DNA of 64,000 nt from Diadophis punctatus similis (taxonomy: Eukaryota > Chordata > Lepidosauria > Squamata > Dipsadidae). The notes under the pieces are model-generated. The model saw only the letters and a program-made list of their open reading frames with translations, did no database searches and had not been told where the DNA came from. Below, one piece after another: positions 21,299 through 33,174 of the stretch. The stretch is taken from the NCBI GenBank assembly GCA_023053685.1, contig JALIGW010000010.1:7540596-7604595 (forward strand). The letters run 5' to 3'. Numbering within the stretch: position 1 is the first letter of the stretch; the number at the start of each line of letters is the position of its first letter. The translations under genes and the position numbers were made by a program.

Positions 21299-23145
21299 GG
21301 ACTAGATCAGATCCACCCTGAAGGGGTGGTGAAGAAGGGAGCGCTGGCTGGCGGACTGGGGGGGTGGCATACCCCCCCAGGAAACCAGTTTTGCTCCTTG
21401 ACTGGTGGCGTGTGGAAGACGGCATTGCAGCCGTCCTCTAGCAGCGGCAGTCACATCGCAAGGAGATGAGCTAGCGAATTGGAGTCATCTGGGAAAGAAA
21501 ATCAAAAGCGAGGTGCTGGTGAGTGTGAGGAAGACAGAAGAAGCTGGTGAGTGATATTGCCGGAGAAAGCTTTTAAAAACTTTACTTGGACATAATAAAA
21601 GGGAACAAAACAAAAAGACCGGAAGTGAAGGAGCAGCTGCTTGGCATATGGAGAATATAGAGTGGGGAATTTTTTTTTAATAAACTGAATTACAACTAAA
21701 GCCCAATTGATTGTAGATTTGGAATTTTTATTTTTTGAAGATTTGGAATTTAAAGGCAAGTAATTTGGTCGATGGAATTATTTAAAAACGGAAGAATTGG
21801 ATTATAAATAACTAAAGGCAGAGCTGGGAGACGAAAACAGAGCCATCTGCTGGTTGGAGGAGTCACTGTAAGCGTGGGATATTACCAGAAATACATGTTT
21901 TGACAGCTGTTGTTTTCGGAACAGAATAACTTGTGACTGTATAGAAGAAAAATATTTGGACTAAGATGGATAAGCACTGAACTGGATTGAATCTTAACAA
22001 CAAAGGAACAGCAAGAAAGATTTAGACTTGTAATGACTAAATGGAATTAAAAGGATCTAACTGGTGAGATTTTACTAGAAGACAATTAAAGGCTGTGAAA
22101 TATATTATTAGCAGCTGGAAGGACTATGGAAATTTGGCGATTTGTGATCTTGCTGACAAAGAAAAAAGCGATTGCTAAAAGCTTTTGGAATTGACTGAGA
22201 AATTTCGTTTTGTGGTACAGGCAGATTCCAGTTAACAGCTGGAGCTCTATAACATTTTAGATCTGAGAAACATAATTGAAAATATGGGAGATATTGACTA
22301 CAAAGAATTGGCTGAATTCATGAAAGACTTGTTTAAAGACTTAAGACGCAGCTTTGGACTGGATGTAAAGGAGAAAGGGGAAATTATGGAAAAGGAAAAA
22401 ATAACAGATGAAGGCAAGAAGACTGATGAAAACATTATAAATGATGATGAAAAGGGAAAGAACATTGAAAATGGAATATTGATTAATGACTATGTTGAGA
22501 TATATAACGATTCCACTGGGCTTGGCAGTGAAAATAGAGATAAAGATGATAAGAATGATGATGTTCAGATTAGGGAAGAAGATTTTAAGATACATAAAAT
22601 TAAAGAACGAATGGGGAAAACTAGATACATACAGATAGTAGATTTAAGAGGAAAGAAAAGGGCTTGGGAAATGAGATTTTATTGGTATAAAGGTAAACGA
22701 AAGAAAGGGAAGAGATTAAGGAAATGGGGATGGAGGAAATATATATATATAAAACGGAAGTAATTGGGAAATTAAAAGGGAACGGATGAAGATTTTGAAA
22801 TATTACAAGTGGAATCCTTTTTTTTCCTTTTATTATTTACCTGCTTCTCTTTTCTTATTATTATATAAGATTTAATTGTGATAACTATGTTAATGGATAT
22901 AAAATTCATATAATTATCTGACTAGAAATTCAAAGATCTTTCCTCTTTTCTTTCTTTTTTCTTCTTCCTTTTTCTCCTCTTTATGGAAACTATAAATGTT
23001 GAAGTGTTTGGAATAACGTGGTGAAAATAATGACAATATGAGAAATATGGAATAAATATGATTATTGGAATTTAAGGGAAATTACCTAAATATTAAAAAT
23101 GAACAGGGTATATTATGAATGTTTATTACTTTAAAAATTTATTAA
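21299..23145 (+). mobile_element. L1-like 5' UTR and ORF1 segment, copy 1
   Basis: The start, CAGATCCACCCTGAAGGGGT followed by GGTGAAGAAGG, matches the minus-strand segment ending near 51.25 kb, so the two are copies of one family. The 5' part carries GGGGGGGTGGCATACCCCCC. From about 21.5 to 23.1 kb it is A-rich, with a charged ORF1-like frame at 22284. No ORF2 follows. The LINE assignment is an inference from the A-rich sense strand, the ORF1 character and the 17-bp target duplication around copy 2. Confidence 0.6.
22284..22763 (+). CDS. LINE ORF1-like reading frame, 159 aa
   Basis: ATG at 22284 starts a frame rich in Lys, Glu and Asp (MGDIDYKELAEFMKDLFKDL at the N terminus) with an acidic middle and a very basic C terminus (YKGKRKKGKRLRKWGWRK). 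The minus-strand counterpart at 50085-50489 has a similar amphipathic N-terminal helix, acidic middle and basic tail. This suggests a nucleic-acid-binding ORF1 protein of the element. I see no RRM or zinc knuckle, and expression is unknown. Confidence 0.5.
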   Translation: MGDIDYKELAEFMKDLFKDLRRSFGLDVKEKGEIMEKEKITDEGKKTDENIINDDEKGKNIENGILINDYVEIYNDSTGLGSENRDKDDKNDDVQIREEDFKIHKIKERMGKTRYIQIVDLRGKKRAWEMRFYWYKGKRKKGKRLRKWGWRKYIYIKRK

Positions 23146-23303
23146 GCTGATATTTGCTAGGGTTGCTAGGCGACAGGGACGCCGGGCGGGAAAGTCCGCG
23201 CACGCGCAGGTTCCGCAACAGGGCCTTCCTGCGGGTCTGCGAGCACTCGCCCGAGCAGCTTCGGGAGCGGTCAGCTTCCCTCGTCGCTGTGCTGCGCTCA
23301 GTA
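23146..23303. other. GC- and CpG-rich segment, unassigned
   Basis: A short CpG-rich stretch (GCCGGGCGGGAAAGTCCGCG, CGCGCACGCGCAGGTTCCGC) precedes the hairpin array. It may be a repeat-internal promoter or part of the array's founder element. No gene is supported. Confidence 0.4.
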
Positions 23304-24442
23304 CCTAGCACTTGTAACTCCGTCGCATTACACGCTCTTGGGTGCAGGGCAGCCCATTCTGAAAGAAAACGTCTCGCGTTTTCTTTCAGAATGGGCTGCC
23401 CTGCACCCAAGAACGAGGAACGCGAGGGAGCTTCAAGTGTTAGGTAGGACGTGCAGTGGGACGCAGTTTGGGGTGACCAGTCGTGCAGGGCAGGGCGGAG
23501 CGGAGCCTGGGCGGGGGCTGGGTGGGGGCTGAGCGGGCCGCGAGACAGGCATCATACCTAGCACTTGTAACTCCGTCGCATTCCACGCTCTTGGGTGCAG
23601 GGCAGCCCATTCTGAAAGAAAACGTCTCGCGTTTTCTTTCAGAATGGGCTGCCCTGCACACAAGAACGAGGAACGCGAGGGAGCTTCAAGTGCTAGGTAG
23701 GATGCAGTTTGGGGTGACCACATCGTGCGGGGCGGGGCAGAGCGGAGTGGAGCCTGGGCGGGGGCTGGGCGGGCCGCGAGACGGGCATCATACCTAGCAC
23801 TTGTAACTCCGTCGCATTCCACGGTCTTCTGTGCAGGGCAGCCCATTCTGAAAGAAAACATCTCGCGTTTTCTTTCAGAATGGGCTGCCCTGCACACAAG
23901 AGTGAGGAACGCGAGGGAGCTTCAAATGCAAAAGCATGGCGAACCACCTACCGCTCCCCTGGCCCCTCTCACCGCCCCCATCACCACCCTTGCCTCTCAC
24001 CGCCCCCTAAGGGTTCCCACCGCCCCCTGGGGGGTGGTACCGTCCACTTTGGAAACCACTGGTTTACATAGAAACGTAGGTATTGCTCCACCATTGCATT
24101 AGTTTTTTCTACCACCCCATTGGTGCATACCTAGCACTTGTAACTCCGTCGCATTCCACGGTCTTCTGTGCAGGGCAGCCCATTCTGAAAGAAAACATTT
24201 CGCGTTTTCTTTCAGAATGGGCTGCCCTGCACACAAGAGCGAGGAACGCGAGGGAGCTTCAAATGCAAAAGCATGGCGAACCACCTACCGCCCCCCTGGC
24301 CCCTCACCGCCCCCGTCGCCACCCTTGCCTCTCACCGCCCCCCTAAGGGTTCCCACCGCCCCCTGGGGGGTGGTACGGCCCACTTTGGAAACCACTGGTT
24401 TACATAGAAACGTAGGTATTGCTCCACCATTGCATCATTAGA
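23304..24442. repeat. array of four long-hairpin repeats
   Basis: Units begin CCTAGCACTTGTAACTCCGT at 23304, 23557, 23793 and 24130. Each unit is an imperfect palindrome of about 140 bp. The left arm runs through GCAGGGCAGCCCATTCTGAA and the right arm through its exact complement TTCAGAATGGGCTGCCCTGC, with a centre near AAAACGTCTCGCGTTTT. The outer arms pair more loosely (CTAGCACTTG with CAAGTGTTAG). Units are separated by a GC-rich spacer (GGGCGGGGGCTGGGCGGGCC) or, after the third and fourth, by a hAT end fragment (CCACTTTGGAAACCACTG), making the last two a 337-bp tandem duplication. Confidence 0.9.
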
Positions 24443-25385
24443 GCTCAAAAGAGCTCTAAGATGCCTTCCAAGGATCCCTCCTTCTGATTCTATTCCCACA
24501 CATCCCAAATAGCCAACATTTGGCTATCAACAAGAGGAGATGAGGAACAGGTCAAACCAAGGGATATCTGGTTCATGTGTCAGGATAGAACAGAAAATGT
24601 TCAGTCGAAGAGTTTCTGGGACTTAAGTTAACCTTGATAGACATTTGTGACTACCTGGTCCCAGAGAAGATTGATCTCTTTCTATGCCAGCCCTAACTTT
24701 ATCACTGACTTATCAGGAAGGAACAACCTGTGTCACCCAGAGATATGTAGAGGAAGCTAGAGAGGGCTTTTTCCTCAGGCAGAGATCTTGGTTTCCCTCC
24801 CTTCTTTCTGACTGGCAGCCCGGAATGCCAAGTGACAAAAAATAGAGAGAAACCCAAAGTTGGCAGCCAACAAATTCCACTGCAGAGTTTGGAGCTGCAG
24901 AGGATTTCTGGACAAAGAGAGCGGGCAGGGGAGACAGTCAGCACCGTGCCCAGCAAGAGGGACCTTTCAGTTGGCTCGTCTGCCTCTCTAGCGTCTCCCA
25001 GAGGCGTCTACAGCATCTTTCTTTCTAAAGTTAAAGAGCAGCCACAGTCTATCTCGACTTGAAAGACAGGCGGTGAGCACAGCAGCCGGAGCCCCTTAGC
25101 CCTAAGGATGTACCTGACTCAGGAGCCAAGCGGGCTAGCAGCTCAAAAACCCGGACCGGATCTCCCATTTGATTTGCGCAGGGAAAATGGGACCAATTGG
25201 AGGGGAAGCTGCATTTGTGTGTGCACACTCATCTTTTTCTTATAAGATGGGTGTGGAAGAGAAGTTTTTGTTATGTTATATTGTGTAAACTTCTCTTCCT
25301 TGGAGCAGTTATAGCAAAATCCAGAAGAGGGGGGGAAAACCTGGTTTCACGAACGGGGAAGGATTTTCGCTGCCAGACTGTTTAA
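24443..25385. other. no gene seen; unassigned, possibly decayed retroelement
   Basis: Moderately complex sequence with no coding frame above background. It ends at the truncated gag of the minus-strand gypsy element. I recognise no family. Confidence 0.5.
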
Positions 25386-26520
25386 CTTCCGCAATGGCCG
25401 AGATCAGTTCCCGATCGGATGGGTACTGGTGTCCATACTGGTCGATGTGTGTCCAGACTCGGCTGAGAAAATAGGCTAACCTCCCTGGTGTCCCATCAAA
25501 CATCACTCAGAACCTGGAGGGGGGGCTGGCTGGGCCTGCTGCTGATCTTGAGCGGGTTGCTGCAGGGTTGGGACCTGTTGCTGGGCTGGCGCCTGTTGTG
25601 GGATCATGCCTTGGGGCTGAATCTGAGGCTGCGGAGGGACTGGAGCCTGTTGCGGAGCAATGACTGGTGGCTGGAAGGACCTGAACTGTTGGAAAGGCAT
25701 CGGCTGCTAGACCAGAGCTGACAACCATTGGCATTGCACCCATCCTTGGCTGGGATAGTATGCCCACCCCGGTGGGATTTGGTTCACTGGCGGCAGTCCT
25801 AAGACTTGTTGCAGTTGTGGGGTGGGAAAACCCCAGAAGCCTGGTTGCGGTCCCGGTATTCCTTGGCTGGGCTAGTTCAGCAGGCCAGGTTGTTGGGTCA
25901 TCTGCACCTCTGTATTTACTGCAGCCACAGCTGGGCCAGTCTGGGGAGTGAGGGTATGGCCCAAGCCGCTCTGCACCGAGTGGAAGGAGGCTGACGCTCC
26001 GCTCAGTTGCATTGTAACCCCTTGGCCCGGGAAGGTGAACGTCGGCTGTGCCAGGGTCCTTGGGCTGCTCGATCCCACAGGTTCAAGTAGCACTGCCCAC
26101 GCTGAGCTGGCCAAATTGCTCTGGAAGGCGGGCCAGGGACTGGCTGCGAGACGGTGGCTGGGATCCCCATTCTCCGGAACGCCTGCGGTGTATTTGCTTT
26201 GGTACTCTCCACTCAAGGGTTGAAACTTGTCTTGTTCCAGCAGCAACTCCTGGATTGGGGTGACTCCCATGGCTTCATCTTGCAAGGCCAGTTCTGGTTA
26301 TGAGCTCCGGTCAGGCGTTGGCTCTTTGCGTTGAGCTTCTGCGGCTTTTATAGCTTCCACCATGGTGGGGGAAGGAGAGTAGAGGGTCTTGACTTCGGTT
26401 GCAGAACCATTTCCCACTGCTCCTTCCATGGTGTTCTTGTCGTCCTCCAGGGCTCAGGGCCCCAAACAGCACCACAAAGTTCAGGAGAGCTGCTTAGGTT
26501 TTAAAAGGGATTCCGGTTAA
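25386..26520 (-). pseudogene. gypsy gag, truncated (minus-strand copy B)
   Basis: Read on the minus strand, gag starts at ATG 26430 (MEGAVGNGSA) after the leader that follows the LTR. It matches the gag of the provirus at 42800 (MEGAVG...). The frame is broken by a stop near 26.30 kb, then continues in a long Pro/Gln-rich tract (25.5-26.3 kb) and ends with FDGTPGRLAYFLSRVWTHID near 25.45 kb, a gag capsid start. It is cut at about 25386. Gag would form the particle. This copy is dead. Confidence 0.83.
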
Positions 26521-27323
26521 TGTCAGGGTTCCAAGTAACACCCCCAACGAAATAAGACTGAGGCTCAAACTTCCTCAAAGTTCCATTTTATTAGAGATGT
26601 CATATTGGCACATCTGGGAAAACCCGAATCTGAAAAAGTCCAGGTTTTCCCCACTCAAATGAAAGTGTCAGGCCGATGCCATTTTATTTGGGAGCTTAGG
26701 TCTGCCACACTTTATACTATTTCACTATGCATTTTCTACTGTGGGAAAATGGGAGGAAGGATTGCATGAGGTTGTTAGTATGTAGCCATAACAACTTCTT
26801 TCTAGAAAGCCAAGGTCATCCTTTGTCTCTGAACTGCACGGAAGGAGATGGGTGGACTCTGCCAGCATGGCAATAGAAGATTGGACAACGTGATGGATTT
26901 GTGGGTATGGGGGCAAGGACTTGAACTTTCAACCGGGTGGTGAAACCCGGAGGACTTCAGATTCGGGTTTCACCCAGATGTGCCAACATGGCTCTATTAA
27001 TAAATTGGAACTTTGAGGAATACTTTGCCTTGGACTCTGATTTAATTTTGGATGCTACTTGGAACCCTGACAGAAAGTTCAAGTCCCTGCCCAGCACCCA
27101 CATGTCCATCACATGGCCCAATCAAACACTGTCCCATCTGGAGATGCCTCCCAGTCATCCGACTCCAGGTGCCAGGGCAAGATGTCCTTGACTCTCTGAG
27201 AAAGGAATGTTGTTTTGGCTATATATCTCTCACACTCCATATAACCCCCCCTCCCATTTTCCCACAGTAGAAAATGTGGCAGTCCTGAAGGCCCAACGTA
27301 AAAGATGGCTTCCAGGCCTGACA
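26521..27323 (-). repeat. gypsy 5' LTR (minus) containing a nested solo LTR
   Basis: On the minus strand it starts TGTCAGGCCTGGAAGCC at 27323 and ends ...CCTGACA at 26521, followed by TTAACCGGAATCCC. Both ends match the LTRs of the provirus at 42324-56071. Removing the nested element (26666-27072 plus one duplicated 5-mer) leaves about 391 bp, the family length. Confidence 0.87.
26666..27072 (+). repeat. solo gypsy LTR (407 bp) nested in an LTR of the same family
   Basis: It starts TGTCAGGCCG and ends GGAACCCTGACA, flanked by the perfect 5-bp duplication GAAAG (26661-26665 and 27073-27077). It lies in the opposite orientation to its host LTR and shares blocks such as CTACTGTGGGAAAATGGGAG and the AGATGTGCCAACATGG-type 3' region. 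Confidence 0.92.
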
Positions 27324-28642
27324 CCAGCATGTCCTTCATGAGGGGAAAGGGGTACATGTTTTCTACACAGACACAATTGATCCCCCGAAAATCAACACAT
27401 AATCTCAAAGACTATCTTTCTTCTGTTTGAAGAGCACCGGGGCTACCACCCTAGATTTTGCTGGTTGGATGAAGCCCCCAGCTAGGTTTTTATCCACTAA
27501 ATTCCTGAACTCCTCCATCTATCTTGGGGTCATTGAGTACATTTTTGACTTAGGTAATTTTGCCCCCAGCAATATCTCAATGGCACAGTGAGTGGGGCGA
27601 TGAGGAGGGAGTACGTCTGACCCCTAATTATTTATTTATTTATTTATTTTTCATACTTCTATGCCACCCAACTCCCGAAGGACTCTTACTACTTATTAAA
27701 CGCTCTGCTAGGTCTTGGTATTACTTAGGGATGGTCAGCACCCCTTGGTTAATGAACTGATGGGCTCTAACTTTCCCCTCCCCACCAGCAGGTTTTCACT
27801 GCCTCTGTGCTTCATCCGTACACTTTGCAGTCCACCTGCTCTACTCCTCCAGCGCCAGTTGTTGTATTTCCAGTCAACCGCTGGGTTCCACTTTTTCAGT
27901 CATGTCAACTCCAATATCATTGTCTTTGCCATTTTTGGGGCTACCATGAAACATATAGTTTCCTTGTGGCTTCCTGATCTCACCGTTACTGGTTCAGTTA
28001 GGCACGTGGCTGGTAGGCCCCCAGTAAGGGAGCCATTGACTTGCTCAAACTTCATAGGTTGCCTCAATTTTTTAAGTCTCAGTCCCATCTTTTCCACAGT
28101 TCTCAGGCTGACCAAGCAGTGGGTGCAACCTGAGTCTACCAGGGCCGTAAAGACCCCTCTCGTCCTGAATGGGGCACTAGCATCTCCACCAGGCAGTAAG
28201 GGGTGATGGTTCTACTTACCATCGGATTGTCATCCTCCCTTGCTGTCGCTTTCATAGAAGACCAGGTTGGGGTTGCTGGGGGTCGGAGTTCTCTCCCCCT
28301 CGCTAGAGGGGGAAGAGACCACCGTGACCTGCTGCGCTACCCATGTCTTCTCTTTTCCCTTCCTCTGCACCTTCTTGGCTTTGGGTTGGGCTGGGCCCCT
28401 TGCTGCTGACATGGGTTGTGGGGACATGCAGCTGGCTACTCGATGGCCCTCTTTTCCACATTGGAAGCAGGCTTCAGGCAGGCACTGTGGGTTCTCCCTA
28501 GGGGTGGCAGGAGGGGCTGTTGATCCCTTGCGTGTTGGAATCGGGGTGCGACCTTCATGTGCTGCATGCTGCCAGTACTCCAACAGGTCTAGCTCTATTG
28601 TGATCGCCAGCTGGTACCATGCCTCGAGGTTGTCTGGAATTA
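27324..28642 (-). pseudogene. gypsy gag-NC, protease and RT start (minus-strand copy C)
   Basis: On the minus strand, from 28642 downward, it encodes the end of gag with a CCHC zinc knuckle (CFQCGKEGHRVASC, about 28.43-28.47 kb). A protease follows with LVDSGCTHCLVSL (active-site DSG, near 28.13 kb) and FEQVNGSLTGG, then the RT start (MRLCVDFRGINCVCVENMYP) near 27.40 kb. The RT ends at PLMKDML, where the copy B LTR begins, so copy B inserted into copy C. A LINE tail is inserted at about 27.63-27.70 kb. The gag start is lost at 28642. Confidence 0.85.
27628..27700 (-). repeat. LINE 3' tail, inverted, (TTTA)n
   Basis: The (TTTA)n run is followed by TATGCCACCCAACTCCCGAA, the reverse complement of the tail seen at 20934. 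It lies between the gypsy protease and RT. Confidence 0.7.
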
Positions 28643-30269
28643 TTTTAGATAATTACTTTATTCATTTATTAGGTTTCTGATTATTGACAAGATTAACCAA
28701 AGGAGATATTGATACTCTGTTGCTTATCAGATTTTGCACATTTTATCTAAAAATAAAAAATGAATTTGCTAATATAAAAAGCTAGAATATAAAATGAACT
28801 TCCAGTAAGCAACATTTTTTTCAATTGGATAAATGCATATTTAATTCTATGTAGAAAAAATATTAAAAATAAATCCAACAAAGCCAGATCAATTAACTTT
28901 CATTAGACCCAAATGACTCATAAATGTCTAGTACAAGAGTTTGTCTTATACCAAACATATGTCTTCGGAAGAAAGCATTATTATAGAGACAATTTGGAAC
29001 ACTTAGTAGAAGAAACCCTCTTATCAAATGCAGTACAAAACATCATAAACTGCATAAGCCAAAATATTAATTTACAACAAATGTAATAATAATCCAGACT
29101 GCAATATTCCAGGTGGCTATTATATTTTTGCCCTGATGTGGTAGCCTTTCAAATAACTTATCAACTTCTCCCCTCTCCTGACTGTTCCTGTTCGATCAGT
29201 ACCATAGACCATTGTCTGGATATCCCACACCTTGACAGCAGCGCTTTTCAAGCTTGGCAACTTTAAAATGTGTGGGCTTCAAGTCCCAGAATTCCCGAGA
29301 ATTGAAATTCACACATCTTACCAGGTTGAAAGATCTCGTTATATATTCGAAACTGCGACTACGATTCCCCCAGAGGCTACGTTTCTTTTTGTTCCATATT
29401 GAATGTTTCGGAAAAAGAGAGACTAAAAATAGGATTAGGAACACCGTCATCCACCCTCCATTACACCAGTCTCACTGAATTATTTTGAACTGTAGTCACT
29501 CCCGCCTATAATTTCATTCTCGCGATACTTTCTCCAGTGCGATTGTGCTGTATTGAAAGTGAGAAATATAAGAGTCTACAGTCGCATTGACTTTCGAGTT
29601 TCTTCTTAGTGGATTTGTTTTCTTTTAAGAATACCTGTTACAGCGCTGCTCACGAACTCTTGAGTACACGAAGAAACATGAATATTAGAGCAAAGCAGTT
29701 TAAACTATATCAAAATTAAAAAGGAAAGCTTGCTTTGCTTGCTTCTTCCCCTGCAGAGTTCGTACTTTGGGAGATGGAGTGGCTTCCTACAGCTGTGTGA
29801 AAAAGATGATTGTGCTGAGTGGATTGCTGTTTGCCATGAAGTTTTTAAATGCACAGGAACCTAGACAAAGATACATTTCTGCTTCGCAGTGAGGGAGGAT
29901 CTTATACTTTTAAAAGTATGAGCAATACTTTTAATAGCTTTTTTTTCTTGTCACTCAGAATGCTGGATATTCAAGACAAATGTCTAGAAATTCAAAAGAA
30001 TTCTCTTGTATTCGTTTAACCTGCAAAACATGTTTCTATTTGATGCTGCAGACTAACTCGCCTATCTATCCAAATTGCGCTTACAATTATTTAAAACACA
30101 CACATACACAAGGGACTTTTGCGAGAAAGATAATTTTGGCAGAAGATTGGCTTTTCTCGACCACCATTCGCTCCAAGCAGGGAGAAAGCCTGAACACAAC
30201 CCTTCGTCTAGTACCGCTGAGTTCCATCACTCCTTCCCCACACACACCGGGAATCGCTGGCCACGGTAT
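28643..30269. other. non-repetitive-looking DNA with one short MITE; no gene seen
   Basis: This is mostly unique, moderately AT-rich sequence. A MITE-like palindrome (CTTTTCAAGCTTGGCAACTT ... CTTACCAGGTTGAAAG) lies near 29.25-29.33 kb. It adjoins the CpG-rich block, so proximal regulatory DNA of TAB3 could lie here. No motif allows a firm call. Confidence 0.6.
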
Positions 30270-30830
30270 CAGAAATGACGGCTGTGGGGAGTTCTTGGAG
30301 ATTTTATTTTAAGTCCCTGAAAAGGAGGCTGAGACACTCGGCTAGGCTCCTCCTCCTGGGCCTCAGCCGGGAGGCTGAGGCTGAATTCCTCTGGCTCGCG
30401 CGGACAGGACCGGGCGGGGCCAGGCTGGATCCCAGAAACGGTGCCCAGCGCTCTGGCCCACCCCTTCCCTCTGTCCCCGCAGTTACCACCCGGAGACGCC
30501 CCCTCACCGCACGCAGACGGGAAAAGGGGCCCTGTCCCGCCCCCACGAAGCCGGGGGGGGGGGGCCGGCCGCCTCAACTGCCCCCACGCAAGGGTCCGAC
30601 TGGGTGGGAATCGTGAGGTGTTTGTGCTGGAAGCGCCCCCCCCCCCCGCGAGCGGTGAGAAAGCGAAAGGCCCGGGAAGAGCTCGGCGTGGGTCTGTCCG
30701 CCTGTGCTGCGCGCGCGCGTACGTAACGAGCGGATTGTTAGTAAAGCCTGACAAGCGGAGGCGAAGGAAGGTGTGTGTGTGTGTGGGGGGGCGGGCTGGC
30801 TGGCTTGGCGCCTGTTAAGTGGGAAGTGTC
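30270..30830 (+). promoter_or_regulatory. TAB3: CpG-island-like block, candidate TAB3 promoter and first exon
   Basis: This is the only long GC-rich, CpG-dense stretch here that is not inside a recognisable transposon. It includes GACGCCCCCTCACCGCACGC, GCGCGCGCGTACGTAACGAG and G-runs fitting Sp1-type sites. TAB3 coding begins at 56756 on the same strand, and that exon has its own splice acceptor (56663-56664), so an upstream non-coding exon is required. AAGGAAG|GTGTGT near 30770 could serve as a donor, but this is a guess. The link to TAB3 rests on strand, distance and lack of another candidate. Confidence 0.55.
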
Positions 30831-31320
30831 CAGGAGAGGTCAAAGCTGTGGGTTTGGGGTGGGGTTGTTGTGTTAAGAGTGAGGGCGGGGTTATATTATG
30901 AAGGGGGAAGTTGCACACCCCTATGCACAAAAGCGTACACGCTAGAAAAGGCATCTGTAGCACAAAAGTAACTACCCTGCATTGCAATCTTGTATGGAGA
31001 TATTAAAGGTAGCAGGAGGCTTGGAAGCAAATAGAATAAACGAAATGAAATGATCAATTTCATCTACTAGTTTTACAAATGATTCCAGTGCTGGTATTTC
31101 TAGAGAGGCACTGATTGTATTAAGAAGGATCAGCTTTAACCAAGCCAGATGATTGGTAGAGAATTACTCCTTGAGGCCTATAATTAAGAGTCAGTATTAA
31201 GAGTCATATGATTTAACCTGCTTGCGACCACCCTTACCTTAGATGATTTTCTTGGATTAGATCTTTTGGAATCTAGTTCTCAACCCATTACAGTATTTCA
31301 GTTAGATAGAAAGGCAAAAC

Positions 31321-31777
31321 TTCTTTATTTATTTATTTATTTATTTGGTAGTTTTTCTATGCCGCCCTACTCCCTCAGGACTCAGGGCGGCGTACAACAT
31401 TTTATAAAAACTCCAAATCATTAAAAAGACAGTTTAAAAACAATTTAAGAAACATATAAACAACATACATACGTGGGGGAGACATCAGATATAAAATCGT
31501 CTCAAAACCCCGCCTGCCAGAAGAGCCATGTTTTAATGGCTTTTCGGAAGGCCAGCAAGGTGGGGATGGTTCGGATCTCTGGGGGAAGTTGGTTCCAGAG
31601 AGCAGGGGCCCCTACAGAGAAGGCCCTCCCCCTCAGCCCCGCCAGTCGGCACTGTTTGGCTGACGGGACCTGGAGGAGACCCACTCTGTGGGACCTAACT
31701 GGTCGAAGGGAAGAATGAGGCAGAATGCGGTCCCGAAGATAGCCTGGTCCTAAGCCATGTATCTTGCCTGTAGCCAT
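31321..31777 (-). pseudogene. CR1/L2-like LINE 3' end (minus)
   Basis: On the minus strand the frame from about 31777 encodes the C terminus of a LINE ORF2, with AFSVGAPALWNQLPPEIRTI and FRKAIKTWLF, a hallmark of CR1/L2/Rex-type elements. It is followed by GCCGCCCTGAGTCCTGAGGG and an (AAAT)n tail at about 31322-31345. Only the last 90 residues remain: a 5'-truncated copy. Confidence 0.88.
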
Positions 31778-33174
31778 GTATTTCCATACCTGTACACATT
31801 TTCAAACTTTTGGCCTGTTTTGGAGTTTGTGATTAGGTTGTTTAGAATAGGGCACATCTATTCATGCATTTGTATAATAGAGATGTGATAATGCCATTAC
31901 TAAAGCCTTGAAACTGTTGTAAGTATTTGCAAGTTTAATTGTTGCCGCTTCCTTTGCAATGTGCTCTCAGCATAGTCACTGCAGTATGATGATGATGCTT
32001 TGATTTGGCAGCTTTGGAAATAGAGATCTCAAGTGAAAGCAAGGTTTGCTGTATATATTTTTGCTGAATTCTAAATAATTTTGATTATTTTATTCCTTTA
32101 TTGTTTGCTAGAGCATGCCAATTCAGAGTAGATTAGACTGAAAACTAAACAAAAATGCTTTTTGTAATGCCTTTATATTTGTGGTATTCTGGATCCTATT
32201 CCTAATTATGCATTCTGTTATCTCATAATTAAAACACCAGGGTAACCTTATTGCATGAGGAACTGAGTGTATAGAGAACCTGTTCCACCATAGAGGGCAG
32301 TCTGTATAGTTTTGAAGGTCTTTTTTCATCTTAAGCTTTGCAATATATAGATAGGTAAACTTTATCTACCCCTACATATTTTTGCTCTTTATATATGGTG
32401 AAAATAGAAATTAAACATGTAATGCTAATTTCTTACTGTAGTAATGCACTGCTTTTTACATAAATTGTTTAAATAGGAAAACAAGCAGTATTTTCAGTGT
32501 TTTCTTAATTGACTAGTTCTTGCCTTGAAAAATACTTATTTTTTATTTTCTTCTTTCCTTAAATAGTATTTTATAAAACAAGACTGGCAGACAAATAAAA
32601 ATCCTGTGTTATGGTATTTGCTTATCGTAAGATTAAAATGTGTGTATTTGACATTTGAGAATTAGTTGTATCAGTTAAGGTATCTGGCTATAAAACCAGG
32701 AAAATATGAGTTGCTTTAGGCATGAAGCTTGGGGACTTGGGGACAGTCACCCTTTTTCAGCTCCAATAAATCAACCGTGAACAACTTCCAAAATATTGCC
32801 AAGAAAACTGCATGGATTTAGCAAACGTTAGCTGGAATGATAACTGTATTTTATAGTGGGAATGTATTAATTGACATGGTAATGTTATCCCTTCAGCAGA
32901 TGTAATGATAGGGAACAACAGGCAGTTTTTAAAAAGAATTTTCAGTAAATACCATATGGATATTATGTAAGTTCAATAGATTTATCAATGACTATTATTA
33001 TCAAGTCATAGACCCCTTATGTTCAGAAATAGTATACCTCAAGTATTCAGATGCTGGGACAAAAGGAGTGACTGCTATCAACTCAAAGTGCTTCTGTAAT
33101 AACTTGGAGCTCTTCGTTGATTGTGACTATAGTGCTAGGTTTTATAATTAGATCCAACATTGGCATTAGTACTA

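Noticed and set aside
25488..25770. Leu/Trp-rich plus-strand frame
   Set aside because: It is the complement of the Pro/Gln-rich gag on the minus strand.
30269..30818. Reading frames in the CpG-rich block as a protein-coding first exon
   Set aside because: TAB3 protein starts at 56756 with the family N terminus. The frames here overlap on both strands and lack homology signs.
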